Source: Agromyces archimandritae
GTDB taxonomy: Bacteria > Actinomycetota > Actinomycetes > Actinomycetales > Microbacteriaceae
Length of the DNA stretch: 64,000 bases
Direction: 5' to 3'
NCBI RefSeq assembly: GCF_018024495.1
Contig: NZ_CP071696.1
Span: 1,798,001-1,862,000, forward strand
The notes beneath the pieces are model-generated. The model searched no databases and had not been told where the DNA came from. It worked only from the letters and a program-made list of their open reading frames with translations. The position numbers and the translations under genes were made by a program. Positions 1 through 8,384 of this stretch are shown here, piece after piece. Positions within the stretch are counted from its first letter, which is position 1. Each line of letters begins with the position of its first letter.

Positions 1-178
1 TCACCTCGTCGCGGAACGCGTCGTCGGCGACGACGTCGATGCCGGTTCCGGTACGGGCGGCGTCGCGTTCGCGGGCGATGAGGCGCACCCCGGCCCGCGG
101 GCCGAACGCGCGGAGCACCTCCAGTGAATCCTCGACGGACTTCGTGGGATGCAGGACGAGGCCGATCGTCTTCGTCAT
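1..178 (-). CDS. nadK: NAD kinase, N-terminal part (runs off the left edge)
   Basis: The first 59 codons of a minus-strand gene are visible, starting at the ATG complementary to 176-178. The N-terminus reads MTKTIGLVLHPTKSVEDSL and continues into a short Rossmann-like stretch (VLRAFGPRAGVRLIARERD). This matches the start of ATP/polyphosphate NAD kinases, which phosphorylate NAD to NADP in the cytoplasm. The diagnostic GGDG motif would lie outside the window, so the call rests on the N-terminal pattern alone. No other gene in the window appears to share its transcript. Confidence 0.6.
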   Translation of the reverse strand, partial: MTKTIGLVLHPTKSVEDSLEVLRAFGPRAGVRLIARERDAARTGTGIDVVADDAFRDEV

Positions 179-284
179 GCGCTGAGACTACGCCGCGACC
201 CGGGGCATCGGCTGTGACGTGGCGGTCGGCGGTGACCGGGCGGTAACGGTGACCGGGCAGTCGCCGCGGCCGGGATTCGGTCGC

Positions 285-354
285 TTCCCGGGGTCATTTC
301 CTGCCACGTTTTCGCGGAAATGACGGTCGTGGTGGCGGGAATTGACCCCCGGAA
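285..354. repeat. 70-bp palindromic element, copy 1
   Basis: This is an imperfect palindrome of exactly 70 bp, starting TTCCCGGGGTCATTTCCTGCCA and ending with the complementary TGGCGGGAATTGACCCCCGGAA. The loop is about 26 bp. It lies in the gap between the acyl-CoA synthetase 3' end and the NAD kinase 5' end. It is one of nine equal-length copies in the window and has degenerated slightly in the left arm. Confidence 0.9.
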
Positions 355-390
355 GGTTGGAGGGTGCGTGCTGGGCGGGGTGCTGGGCGG

Positions 391-493
391 GGTCTCGATA
401 CGGCGCTGCGCGCCTCCTCGACCGGCGCGGGTGCGGGGGCGCGCAAGCGCGGGGGTGTGGATGCTGCGGGGCGCGCCAGGGCATCCACACCCC
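391..493. repeat. GGTCTCGATACGG repeat followed by a GGATGC/GCATCC hairpin
   Basis: The remainder of the 179-543 gap holds no gene. Positions 391-427 carry one copy of the dispersed repeat GGTCTCGATACGGCGCTGCG... ending in CTCGACCGGCG. Positions 452-493 hold an inverted repeat whose arms are GGGGTGTGGATGC and GCATCCACACCCC. The hairpin follows the 3' end of the minus-strand synthetase gene and could act as a transcription end or mRNA stabiliser, but it has no T run. Confidence 0.7.
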
Positions 494-543
494 GGATCGG
501 GCAGGGGCGCAGAATGCCGAGCGCGACACCCCGCAGCGCGCCC

Positions 544-2364
544 CTACGCGGACTGCCGGTTCGCCGCCGCCCGCTCGTAGAGGGCGTCGATCTCGACCGA
601 GAAGTCCTGCACGATGACGTGGCGCTTGATCGACAGCTTCGGGGTCAGGTGCCCGCTGGCCTCGGTGAACTCGGTGTCGAGGATGGTGAACTCGCGCACC
701 GACTCCGCCCGCGACACGAGCGTGTTCGCCTCGGCGATCGCCTCGCCGACGACCCGCCGCACCGTCTCGTGCACGGCCGCCTCGGCGACCGTCATCTTCG
801 CGTCGAGCCCGTTGTTGCCGAGCCACATCGGCAGCATCTCGCTGTCGAGGGTGATGAGGGCGGCGACGAAGGGGCGCTTGTCGCCGACGACCACGACCTG
901 GCCGATGAGCGGATGCGCCCGGATCGGGTCTTCGAGAGCGGCGGGGGCGACGTTCTTGCCGCCGGCGGTGACGAGGATCTCCTTCACCCGGCCGACGATC
1001 GTGAGGTAGCCGTCCTCATCGAGGGTGCCGAGGTCGCCCGTCTTGAACCAGCCGTCCTCGGTGAATGCGGCTGCGGTCGCCTCGGGGTTGTTCCAGTACT
1101 CCTTGAAGACGTCGATGCCCTTCACGAGCACCTCGCCGTTCTCGGCGATCTTCAGCGAAACCCCCGGAAGCGCCGGCCCCACCGTGCCGATCTTGTACTT
1201 CGTCGGCACGTTCACCGTCGCCGGCGCGGTCGTCTCGGTCAGGCCGTACCCTTCGAGGATCGTCACCCCGAGCGAGCGGTAGAAGTGGCCGAGGAAGTCG
1301 CCGAGCGGCGCCGATCCGCTGATCGCCCACACCGCGTTGCCGCCGAGCAGGGCGCGCAGCTTCGCGTAGACGAGCTTGTCGAACACCGCGAACTGCAGCT
1401 TCAGGCCGAGCGGCACCTTGCCGGCATCCAGCGCCTTCGAATGGGCGACCGCGACCTCGGCGGCCTTGCGGAAGATCTTGCCCTTGCCCTCGGCGACCGT
1501 CTTCTGCTCGGCCGAGTTGAACACCTTCTCGAACACGCGCGGCACCGCAAGCAGGAACGTCGGCTTGAAGGAGCCGAGCGCAGGCAGCAGCTGCGTCGTG
1601 TCCCACTGGTGGCCGACGCGCACGCCCGCATGCACCGACAGGACCGAGATGAAGCGTGCGAAGACGTGCGCCATCGTCACGAACAGCAGCGTGGATGCGC
1701 CGGGCGTGCTCACGAGTTCGGGCATGACGGTCGCCGCGTTGCGCGAGAGCTCCACGAAGTTCGAGTGGGTGAGCACGCAGCCCTTCGGCTTGCCCGTCGA
1801 CCCCGACGTGTAGATGAGGGTCGCGAGGTCGTCGCCGACCGCGAGCCGGCGGCGGCGCTGGATCTCCTCGTCGGGCACGCCGGCGCCGGCGGCGACGAGC
1901 TCGTCGAGCCCGCCCTGGTCGATCACCCAGTGCTGTGCGACGAGCGGCAGGCGCTCGCGCACCGAGTCGAAGCGGGCGAACATGTCGTCGGTCTGGCCGA
2001 GGAAGGCGATCGCGCCCGAATCCTCGAGGTTCCAGCGGATCTGCTCGGGGGCGCTCGTCTCGTAGACGGGCACGAGCACGGCGCCCGCGTACCAGGCGGC
2101 GAAGTCGACGAGGGCCCATTCGTAGCTCGTGCGGCACATGAAGCCGATCCGCTGGCCCGGTTCGATACCGGAGGCCGCGAAGCCCTTCGCGAGCCCGATC
2201 ACCTCGCGTTCGAACTCGGCGGCCGTGACATCCTCCCAGCCATCGCCGGAGGGGCGCGAGAAGATCACGCGATCAGGGGTTTCCGCGACGCGGAGGGCGA
2301 GCAGATCGCTCGCGTTCGCCTCCGGGTCGAGCGGGACGGCGAGCGGGGTTTCGGTCTGCAGCAC
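544..2364 (-). CDS. Long-chain fatty acid--CoA ligase (AMP-forming)
   Basis: This 606-aa cytoplasmic or membrane-associated enzyme would activate fatty acids to acyl-CoA via an acyl-adenylate. It carries the complete adenylate-forming signature: the P-loop TLIYTSGSTGKPKG, the A5-type GYGLTETTAPA, FKTGDLG and the hinge region GRVKEILVTAGGKNVAP. Length fits the FadD15-like class of actinobacteria. The start chosen is the GTG at 2362-2364, which has AAGGAGC seven bases upstream; the reading frame stays open much further upstream, but that part encodes only repeat-derived sequence. The gene stands alone, divergent from the esterase gene. Confidence 0.9.
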   Translation of the reverse strand: MLQTETPLAVPLDPEANASDLLALRVAETPDRVIFSRPSGDGWEDVTAAEFEREVIGLAKGFAASGIEPGQRIGFMCRTSYEWALVDFAAWYAGAVLVPVYETSAPEQIRWNLEDSGAIAFLGQTDDMFARFDSVRERLPLVAQHWVIDQGGLDELVAAGAGVPDEEIQRRRRLAVGDDLATLIYTSGSTGKPKGCVLTHSNFVELSRNAATVMPELVSTPGASTLLFVTMAHVFARFISVLSVHAGVRVGHQWDTTQLLPALGSFKPTFLLAVPRVFEKVFNSAEQKTVAEGKGKIFRKAAEVAVAHSKALDAGKVPLGLKLQFAVFDKLVYAKLRALLGGNAVWAISGSAPLGDFLGHFYRSLGVTILEGYGLTETTAPATVNVPTKYKIGTVGPALPGVSLKIAENGEVLVKGIDVFKEYWNNPEATAAAFTEDGWFKTGDLGTLDEDGYLTIVGRVKEILVTAGGKNVAPAALEDPIRAHPLIGQVVVVGDKRPFVAALITLDSEMLPMWLGNNGLDAKMTVAEAAVHETVRRVVGEAIAEANTLVSRAESVREFTILDTEFTEASGHLTPKLSIKRHVIVQDFSVEIDALYERAAANRQSA

Positions 2365-2489
2365 GGGGTAGCTCCTTCGGTACCTGCGGGGACGGCCGGT
2401 CGGGGAATCATAGCCGCGAATGGATGCCGAGCGCACTCGTTGACCGACGGTCAATGCCGGATCGTTGCAAACGGGGCGTGTTGGGGCGG

Positions 2490-2677
2490 GGTCTCGATAC
2501 GGCGCTGCGCGCCTACTCGACCGGCGGGGCGGGGTGGGGCTGGGGCTCGATACGGCGCTGCGCGCCTCCTCGGCCGGCGAGGGCGGACATCCGGCGGTCG
2601 AGTAGCCCCGAGGGACGAGGGGCGTATCGAGACCCCGAGAGGTTTCGATACGGCGCTGCGCGCCTCCTCGACCGGCG
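2490..2677. repeat. Cluster of four GGTCTCGATACGG repeats
   Basis: The 393-bp divergent gap 2365-2757 is filled by four copies of the repeat with core TCTCGATACGGCGCTGCGCG and tail CTCGACCGGCG: three in plus orientation (2490, 2544 and 2641) and one inverted (2591-2633, ending GTATCGAGACC). No promoter motif stands out between them. The same repeat recurs at 391, 8206, 9366, 9468 and 51534. Confidence 0.85.
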
Positions 2678-2757
2678 AGGGGCGGCGGGCGGGGTGCGGG
2701 CCCGGGGCGGGGCGCCGCGGCATCCACTCGGCCCGCACGCCTGGCAGGATGGGCCGC

Positions 2758-3699
2758 ATGCCCAGCCTGCCCGCGTTCCTGCTGCCGCCCGTGATCCGCC
2801 TGACCGGGCGGCGTCGTCGCAGCCGGAGCACGGAGGCGACGCGCGCCCGCATGGAAGCGATGCACCGCACGCCCGCCCCGTTCGAACCGCCCGCGGGCAT
2901 CGCACGCGACGTCGACGTCTCCCGGGAGGACGCGGAGGGGATGCCCGTGTTCCGGCTACGGCCGCGCGGCGGCGGCACCCGCGGCGCTGTCGCGGGGGAG
3001 CGGCGCGATCCGGCATCCGCACCCGTCGTCGTCTACCTGCACGGCGGGTCGTTCACGAACGAGATCGTGCCCACCCAGTGGCGCTACGCCGCCGGACTCG
3101 CCGCCCGCACCGGCGCCGAGATCGTCGTGCCCATCTACCCGCTCGCCCAGGACGGGGGACGTGCCGGCGAGGTCGTCGGGCGGATCGCGGCGCTCGCGGC
3201 ATCCATTCACGGGGTGGATGCCGCCCGCCCGCTCGTCCTGCTCGGCGACTCCGCAGGCGGCACCCTCGCGCTCGCCGCCGCCCGCGTGCTCCGCGACGCC
3301 GGCGGGCCGGCCGCCCCCGTCGTGCTCATCTCGCCCGCGCTCGACCTCGCATTCGACGACCCCGAGGCGCTGCGCCTCGCGCCGCGCGACCCGTGGCTCG
3401 CCCTGCCCGGGTTGCACGCGACCGCCGAACGCTGGCGCGGCGCCCTGCCGCTCGGCGACCCGCGCGTGAGCCCGATCCACGCGCCGCTCACCGGCCTCGG
3501 GCCGATCCTCATCGCCAGCGGAACCCGCGACCTGCTGAACGCCGACGCCCACAGGCTCGCCGCCGCCGCACGCGAGGCCGGCCACCCGCTCGAACTCGTC
3601 GAGGCGCCCGGCGGCGTGCACGTGTTCCCGTTCTTCCCGACCGCGGACGGGCGCGCGGCGCGCGAACGCATCGACGCCTTCGTGCGCGCGACGCGGTAG
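2758..3699 (+). CDS. Alpha/beta hydrolase, hormone-sensitive-lipase type
   Basis: A 313-aa esterase/lipase of the HSL (family IV) class. Visible are the oxyanion HGGSF motif, the nucleophile elbow GDSAGG, the acid in SGTRDLL and the catalytic His in GGVHVFPFF near the C-terminus. The family hydrolyses short- to medium-chain esters; the natural substrate is unknown. ATG 2758 is preceded by GGCAGG nine bases upstream; an in-frame ATG at 2749 is an alternative. The reading frame is open from about 364, but the upstream part is antisense to the synthetase and not real. There is no signal peptide, so it is probably cytoplasmic. Confidence 0.88.
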   Translation: MPSLPAFLLPPVIRLTGRRRRSRSTEATRARMEAMHRTPAPFEPPAGIARDVDVSREDAEGMPVFRLRPRGGGTRGAVAGERRDPASAPVVVYLHGGSFTNEIVPTQWRYAAGLAARTGAEIVVPIYPLAQDGGRAGEVVGRIAALAASIHGVDAARPLVLLGDSAGGTLALAAARVLRDAGGPAAPVVLISPALDLAFDDPEALRLAPRDPWLALPGLHATAERWRGALPLGDPRVSPIHAPLTGLGPILIASGTRDLLNADAHRLAAAAREAGHPLELVEAPGGVHVFPFFPTADGRAARERIDAFVRATR

Positions 3700-3744
3700 G
3701 GCGCGGGCCTGCGCCGCCCCGCGCGGACGGGTGCGGATGCCGCC

Positions 3745-3816
3745 CGCGCGGTCTACCCCGCCCGCGCGGCCTACCCCGCCCGCGCGGTCTACCCCGCCCG
3801 CGCGGTCTACCCCGCC
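3745..3816. repeat. Four tandem 18-bp repeats across the copA stop codon
   Basis: The unit CGCGCGGTCTACCCCGCC is repeated four times without gaps, with one C/T difference in unit 2. Each unit contains CTA, the complement of the TAG that ends copA at 3807-3809. Because the unit is a multiple of three and the stop sits in the first unit read, copy-number change would not alter the protein end. Confidence 0.9.
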
Positions 3817-6617
3817 CGGAAGCGGCGCAGCCGCAGGCTGTTCGTCACGACGAACACGCTCGAGAACGCCATCGCCGCACCCGCGACGAGCGGGTTCAGC
3901 AGGCCGAGCATCGCCAGCGGGATCGCCGCGACGTTGTACGCGAACGCCCAGAACAGGTTGCCCTTGATCGTGCCGAGCGTGCGGCGGGCCAGGCGGATGC
4001 CGTCCGCCGCCGTCCGCAGGTCGCCGCTGACGATCGTGAGGTCGCCGGCCTCGATCGCCGCATCGGTTCCGCCGCCCATCGCGATGCCGAGATCCGCCGC
4101 CGCAAGGGCGGCCGAGTCGTTCACGCCGTCGCCGACCATCGCGACGACGCGGCCCCGGGCCTGCAGCTCGCGGACCGCCTCGAGCTTGCCGGCCGGAGTG
4201 ACGCCGGCGTGCACGTCGTCGATGCCGACTTCCGCGGCGATGCGCGCGGCCGCGCCGGCGTTGTCGCCCGTGAGCAGCACCGGGTGCAGGCCGAGCGCAC
4301 GGAACCGGCGGATCGCCTCCGCACTCGTCGGCTTCGCGGCGTCGGCGACGACGATCGCGCCGCGCACCGCGCCGTCCCAGGCGACGGCGATCGCGGTGCC
4401 GCCGCCCGCCTCGGCGCGCGCGATGCGCTCCGCGAGGTCGGCGGGTGCGGATGCTCCGGCGCGCTCGGGTGTGGATGCCCCGCCGCGCTCGGGTGTGGAT
4501 GCCCCGCCGCGCTCGGCGGGTGCGGATGCTCCGGCGCGCTCGGGTGTGGATGCCCCGCCGCGCTCGGCGAGTGCGGGTGCGGATGCCCCGGCGCGCTCGG
4601 CGCCCTCGGCCCGCTCGGCGCCCCCGGCTCGCTCGGCGCCCCCGGCCCGCTCGGCAGCGGCCGCACCCTCATCGTTCCGGGGGTCGAATCCCGCCACTTC
4701 GAGCGTGTTCTCCGCGGGAACGTGGCGGGAAATGGCCCCCGGAAGCCCGGTGGCGCGTTCGGCGACCCACGCGGGCCGGCCGGCGATCACCGTGCGTCCG
4801 TCGATGGCCGCTTCGACGCCGGCGCCGGCGTGGGCAGTGAACGCGGTCGGGGCGGGGTGCGCGGTCGAGGTGGTGGCGGTGAAGGCGGTCGGGGTGGCGG
4901 GGCGCGCGGCCGCGGTGGATGCCGCGGGGCGCTGCTCGCCGCCGGAACCCGCGTGCGGAGAATCCGCAGCGTTCCGGGGGTCATATCCCGCCATCGGAGC
5001 GGTGGTTTTCGCAGAATCGTGGCGGGATATGACCCCCGCGGGAGAAATGGGGTGCGCCATACGGGCGGTGCCCGGCCGGGACGCGTGTGCGGCGGCATCC
5101 GCGCCCGGACGGGACGCGTGCGCGGCGGCATCCGCACCCGCTGCGACGATCGCGCGGGCGATCGGGTGCTCCGAGCCGTCCTCGGCGGCGGCGGCCACGC
5201 GGAGCAGCTGCGCGGCATCCACCCCCGGCACGGCCACGACCTCGGCGACCGACATGACACCCGTCGTCACCGTGCCCGTCTTGTCGAGCACGATCGTGTC
5301 GACCGTGCGCGTCTGCTCCAGCACCTGCGGGCCGCGGATGACGATGCCGAGCTGCGAACCGCGCCCGGTGCCGACGAGCAGCGCCGTCGGCGTCGCGAGC
5401 CCCAGGGCGCACGGGCAGGCGATGATGAGCGTCGCGACCGCCGCCGTGAACGCCTGTTCGAGGCTGCCGCCGGCGAGCATCCACCCGGTGAACGCCGCGA
5501 CCGCCAGCACGATCACGACCGGCACGAACACCGCCGACACGCGATCGGCGAGGCGCTGCACGCGGGCCTTGCCGGTCTGCGCCTCCTCGACCAGGCGGCC
5601 CAGGCGGGCGAGTTCGGTGTCGGCCCCGACGCGCGTGATCTCGACCACGAGGCGGCCGCCGGCGTTCACCGTCGCGCCCGCGACGCGGTCGCCGACGCCG
5701 GTTTCGACGGGGACGGATTCGCCCGTGAGCATGCTGCGATCCACCGCCGAGGCGCCCTCGACGACGAGCCCGTCGGACGGGATCTTCTCGCCCGGCCGCA
5801 CCACGACCCGGTCGCCGGGCACGAGCGAGGCGACCGGCACGCGCGTCTCGACGCCGCCGCGGAACAGCGCCGCATCCTTCGCGCCGAGCTCGAGCAGGGC
5901 CCGCAGCGCGGCGGACGACTCGCGACGGGCGCGCGCCTCCGCGTACCGGCCGGCGAGGATGAACACCGTGACCGCCGCCGCGACCTCCAGATAGATCTCC
6001 GGCGTGCCGCCGGCCGGGTCGGCGAACCACGTGAACTCCATGCGCATGCCGGGCATGCCGGCGCCGCCGAACAGCAGGGCGTACACCGACCAGGCGAATG
6101 CGGCGAGCACGCCGAGGCTGATCAGCGTGTCCATCGTCGCGGCGCCGTGCCGTGCGTTGATCGCCGCCGCCCGGTGGAACGGCCACGCCCCCCACACCGC
6201 GACCGGGGCGGCGAGCGTCAGCGAGACCCACTGCCAATTATCGAACTGCAGCACCGGGATCATCGACATCGCCGCAACCGGAACCGTCAGCACGAGCGAC
6301 ACCAGCAGCCGCGTGCGCAGGGCGCGCGTGCCGTCGGGCGCCTTCGCGTCCGTGCCCGGCTCGGCCGACGCATCGGGTGCGGGCTGCGGGGGCGGCGGAA
6401 CGCTCGCGCCGTACCCGGCCGCTTCGACGGTGCGGATCAGCTCGGCCGCGTCGATGCCCGCCGGAGCGAGCACGCGGGCCTTCTCGGTCGCATAGTTCAC
6501 GGTCGCCTCGACGCCGTCGAGCTTGCCCAGCTTGCGCTCGATGCGCATCGCGCACGAGGCGCACGTCATGCCGGTGATGTCGAGTTCGACGGTGGATGCG
6601 GCGCCCGCTGAACTCAT
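3807..6617 (-). CDS. copA: Copper-exporting P1B-type ATPase with repeat-derived insertions
   Basis: A 936-aa membrane pump exporting Cu(I) at the cost of ATP. It has an N-terminal HMA domain (GMTCASC, near residue 18), the transmembrane metal site ACPCALG (near 402), the phosphorylation site DKTGT (near 442), the N-domain HP motif (near 483), TGDN and [10 protein letters not shown]. Usual family length with one HMA is about 750 aa. The excess lies in the ATP-binding region, residues about 500-715, which holds two 70-bp elements read as protein (about 525-548 and 624-647), an [11 protein letters not shown] duplication and an [17 protein letters not shown] repeat tract. The start overlaps copZ by ATGA, so the two are co-translated. 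Catalytic motifs are intact, so the pump is probably functional. Confidence 0.95.
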   Translation of the reverse strand: MSSAGAASTVELDITGMTCASCAMRIERKLGKLDGVEATVNYATEKARVLAPAGIDAAELIRTVEAAGYGASVPPPPQPAPDASAEPGTDAKAPDGTRALRTRLLVSLVLTVPVAAMSMIPVLQFDNWQWVSLTLAAPVAVWGAWPFHRAAAINARHGAATMDTLISLGVLAAFAWSVYALLFGGAGMPGMRMEFTWFADPAGGTPEIYLEVAAAVTVFILAGRYAEARARRESSAALRALLELGAKDAALFRGGVETRVPVASLVPGDRVVVRPGEKIPSDGLVVEGASAVDRSMLTGESVPVETGVGDRVAGATVNAGGRLVVEITRVGADTELARLGRLVEEAQTGKARVQRLADRVSAVFVPVVIVLAVAAFTGWMLAGGSLEQAFTAAVATLIIACPCALGLATPTALLVGTGRGSQLGIVIRGPQVLEQTRTVDTIVLDKTGTVTTGVMSVAEVVAVPGVDAAQLLRVAAAAEDGSEHPIARAIVAAGADAAAHASRPGADAAAHASRPGTARMAHPISPAGVISRHDSAKTTAPMAGYDPRNAADSPHAGSGGEQRPAASTAAARPATPTAFTATTSTAHPAPTAFTAHAGAGVEAAIDGRTVIAGRPAWVAERATGLPGAISRHVPAENTLEVAGFDPRNDEGAAAAERAGGAERAGGAERAEGAERAGASAPALAERGGASTPERAGASAPAERGGASTPERGGASTPERAGASAPADLAERIARAEAGGGTAIAVAWDGAVRGAIVVADAAKPTSAEAIRRFRALGLHPVLLTGDNAGAAARIAAEVGIDDVHAGVTPAGKLEAVRELQARGRVVAMVGDGVNDSAALAAADLGIAMGGGTDAAIEAGDLTIVSGDLRTAADGIRLARRTLGTIKGNLFWAFAYNVAAIPLAMLGLLNPLVAGAAMAFSSVFVVTNSLRLRRFRAG
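4675..4744. repeat. 70-bp palindromic element, copy 2 (inside copA)
   Basis: Starts TTCCGGGGGTCGAATCCCGCC and ends with the complementary arm GGCGGGAAATGGCCCCCGGAA, 70 bp in all. It lies within the copA reading frame and contributes the peptide [19 protein letters not shown] and its flanks without introducing a stop. Confidence 0.95.
4972..5041. repeat. 70-bp palindromic element, copy 3 (inside copA)
   Basis: Starts TTCCGGGGGTCATATCCCGCCA and ends TGGCGGGATATGACCCCCGCG. The variable bases CATAT in the left arm are matched by ATATG in the right arm, so pairing is kept. It is read as [20 protein letters not shown] within copA. Confidence 0.95.
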
Positions 6618-6850
6618 GCGCGCCCCGCGAAGCGGTACCCGGCCGTCTCGACGGCCTGCCGCACGTCGTCATCGGAAGGCGCAGCGTCGGCGGACACCGT
6701 GACGCGGGATGCGCCGTCCGCGACGAGGTCGACCGAGACCGCGGAGACGCCGGCGAGTTCGCCGAGCTCCTCGCTCACGCTCGCGACGCAGTGCGAGCAC
6801 GTCATCCCTTCGACGAGGTAGTCGGCGGTGGCGGTCGTGGGCTGGCTCAT
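6614..6850 (-). CDS. copZ: Copper chaperone, HMA domain protein
   Basis: A 78-aa single heavy-metal-associated domain with the Cu(I) site GMTCSHC near residue 15, the size expected for CopZ. It binds Cu(I) in the cytoplasm and hands it to CopA. The ATG (6848-6850) has AAGGAGT upstream. Its TGA stop shares bases with the copA start. The CsoR-like palindrome at 6900-6918 lies about 50 bp upstream of the start, consistent with copper-induced expression of the copZ-copA operon. Confidence 0.93.
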   Translation of the reverse strand: MSQPTTATADYLVEGMTCSHCVASVSEELGELAGVSAVSVDLVADGASRVTVSADAAPSDDDVRQAVETAGYRFAGRA

Positions 6851-6899
6851 GCGGGACTCCTTCGCTCGAGCCGTCGGGGTCGACGGCGGCGGGGATCAG

Positions 6900-6918
6900 T
6901 ATACCCCTAGGGGGTATA
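6900..6918. promoter_or_regulatory. Probable CsoR operator for copZ-copA
   Basis: TATACCCCTAGGGGGTATA is a GC-tract palindrome of the type bound by CsoR copper sensors (TACCCC...GGGGTA with TAT ends). It lies upstream of copZ. In this family Cu(I) binding releases the repressor. No csoR gene is in the window, so the cognate regulator must be elsewhere. Confidence 0.75.
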
Positions 6919-6960
6919 GGTGCAAGGGGGTTCGGGTTCGGAGGTGTGTGCGGCGTGCTC

Positions 6961-7022
6961 GGAGTGCCGATCTCCCGCCGGAGTGCCGGGAAGTCGGACC
7001 TCCCGCGGGAGATCGGCACTCC
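6961..7022. repeat. 62-bp palindromic element, copy 1
   Basis: Arms GGAGTGCCGATCTCCCGC and GCGGGAGATCGGCACTCC enclose a middle that repeats part of the arm (GGAGTGCCGG...). It lies between the copper operator and the oxidase gene and is followed by a partial copy (GCGGGAGATCGACACC). Two other copies, at 24606 and 37670, have exactly the same length. Confidence 0.9.
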
Positions 7023-7090
7023 TACGCGGGAGATCGACACCACCGCCGCCGATACGATGGCCCGGCCACCGCCCGCACCGAAGGAGCCCC

Positions 7091-8164
7091 ATGCCACGCC
7101 GTGTCACCGTCATCGGATCCGGCGTCATCGGCCTGTCGATCGCCCACGAACTCGCCGCGGCCGGCCACACCGTCACCGTGCGCGGCGACGCCGCCGACCG
7201 GGTGTCGCTGCTGGCGGCGGCCGTGTGGTTCCCGTTCGAGGCGTTCCCCGCCGACCGCGTCGAAGCCTGGTCGATCGCCGCCCTCCGCCGCTTCACCGAG
7301 CTCGCCGCCGAACCCGGCACCGGCGTGCGTATCGCTCCCGGCCGCATCCTCGTGCGCGACCCCGACACGTTCGACGACGCGTGGCGGGCGTGGGTCCCCG
7401 GCATCCGCCCGATGGACGCCGCCGAGCTGCCCGCGGGAGTCGCCGCCGGTCTCCGCGTCGAGCTGCCGGTCATCGAGATGCCCGTCTACCTCGCCTGGCT
7501 CGAGGGGCGGTGCCGGCGGCTCGGCGTCCGCATCGAGCCGGGCCTCGTCCCGGGGGTGGATGCCGCGCTCGCCGACGCCGATGTCGCCGTGATCGCGGCC
7601 GGCCTCGCCTCGGGCGGACTGCTCGGCGGCGACCCGGAACTCGCGCCGATCCGCGGCCAGGTGGTGCGCCTCGCGAACCCCGGCATCGACGAATGGACGC
7701 TCGACGAACAGCACGCCGACGGCCTCGCCTACGTCATCCCGCGCAGCGGCGACGTCGTCTGCGGCGGAACGGCGACCGCCTCCGGGGACACCGCCGTCGA
7801 CCCGGCGACGGAGACCGCGATCCTCGAACGGGCACGCGGCCTCGTGCCGGCCCTCGCCGACGCCCCGATCGTCTCGCGCGCGGTGGGACTGCGCCCCGGC
7901 CGCACGGAGGTGCGCCTCGAGGTCGTGCGCCGGGCGGGCTCTTCGGGTGCGTCGGGCACGGTCTCCACCGGGGCGGGGGCTGCTGCTTCGGGTGTGGATG
8001 CCGCGTGGGGCTCTGATCCTGCGGGTGCGGCGCAGGGTATCTCGGGTGTGGATGCCCCGGGCGCCGTCATCGCCTGTTACGGCCACGGCGGCGCCGGCGT
8101 GACCACCTCGTGGGGCTGCGCCGAGGAGGTCGCCGCGCTCACGGCATCCATCGCGCCCGTCTGA
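7091..8164 (+). CDS. FAD-dependent oxidoreductase, D-amino-acid oxidase family
   Basis: A 357-aa flavoprotein with the N-terminal dinucleotide fold VIGSGVIGLS and the C-terminal DAAO signature GHGGAGVTTSWGCAEEV. It also has GLRPGR, where the family places the Arg that binds the substrate carboxylate. It probably oxidises D-amino acids to keto acids, ammonia and H2O2 in the cytoplasm. AAGGAG lies 4-5 bases before the ATG. A low-complexity stretch (GSSGASGTVSTGAGAAASG and on to SGVDAPG), built from GGTGTGGATGCC words, interrupts the region between GLRPGR and the C-terminal FAD loop. This is unusual for the family but does not hit a signature residue. Confidence 0.82.
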   Translation: MPRRVTVIGSGVIGLSIAHELAAAGHTVTVRGDAADRVSLLAAAVWFPFEAFPADRVEAWSIAALRRFTELAAEPGTGVRIAPGRILVRDPDTFDDAWRAWVPGIRPMDAAELPAGVAAGLRVELPVIEMPVYLAWLEGRCRRLGVRIEPGLVPGVDAALADADVAVIAAGLASGGLLGGDPELAPIRGQVVRLANPGIDEWTLDEQHADGLAYVIPRSGDVVCGGTATASGDTAVDPATETAILERARGLVPALADAPIVSRAVGLRPGRTEVRLEVVRRAGSSGASGTVSTGAGAAASGVDAAWGSDPAGAAQGISGVDAPGAVIACYGHGGAGVTTSWGCAEEVAALTASIAPV

Positions 8165-8205
8165 GCCGCCGTTCGTCGCGGGCCGCCCCCACCCCGGCGC
8201 AACCG

Positions 8206-8245
8206 GGTCTCGATACGGCCGCGAGCGGCCTACTCGACCGGCGAG
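8206..8245. repeat. GGTCTCGATACGG repeat
   Basis: One copy (GGTCTCGATACGGCCGCGAG then GCGGCCTACTCGACCGGCG) lies in the 220-bp gap 8165-8384 between the oxidase and the acetyltransferase. The inner GGCCGC/GCGGCC arms can pair. Nothing else is seen in the gap. Confidence 0.8.
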
Positions 8246-8384
8246 CACCCCCGGCGCCGGCTGTCGAGGTCGTCGTTGCCGCGCCCGCGAGGTGACGCAA
8301 TCGGTGCCTCGTGCTCTGGGCGAGCGACCGTTTGCGCCACTTCGCCGCGCGGTGCGGCCGCCGCGGGGATGGGAAGGTAGGGGC

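Noticed and set aside
364..3699. A 1111-codon plus-strand open frame
   Set aside because: Only the last 313 codons encode a hydrolase. The rest is antisense to the acyl-CoA synthetase and repeats; GC-rich DNA keeps such frames open.
4675..5041. The copA insertions as assembly artefacts
   Set aside because: Both copies differ in sequence, keep pairing, and the frame stays open on both sides; identical-size copies occur at seven other places.
2424..6611. A 1395-codon plus-strand open frame over copA
   Set aside because: Composition is Arg/Ala/Pro noise, and it is antisense to copA, whose motifs are complete.
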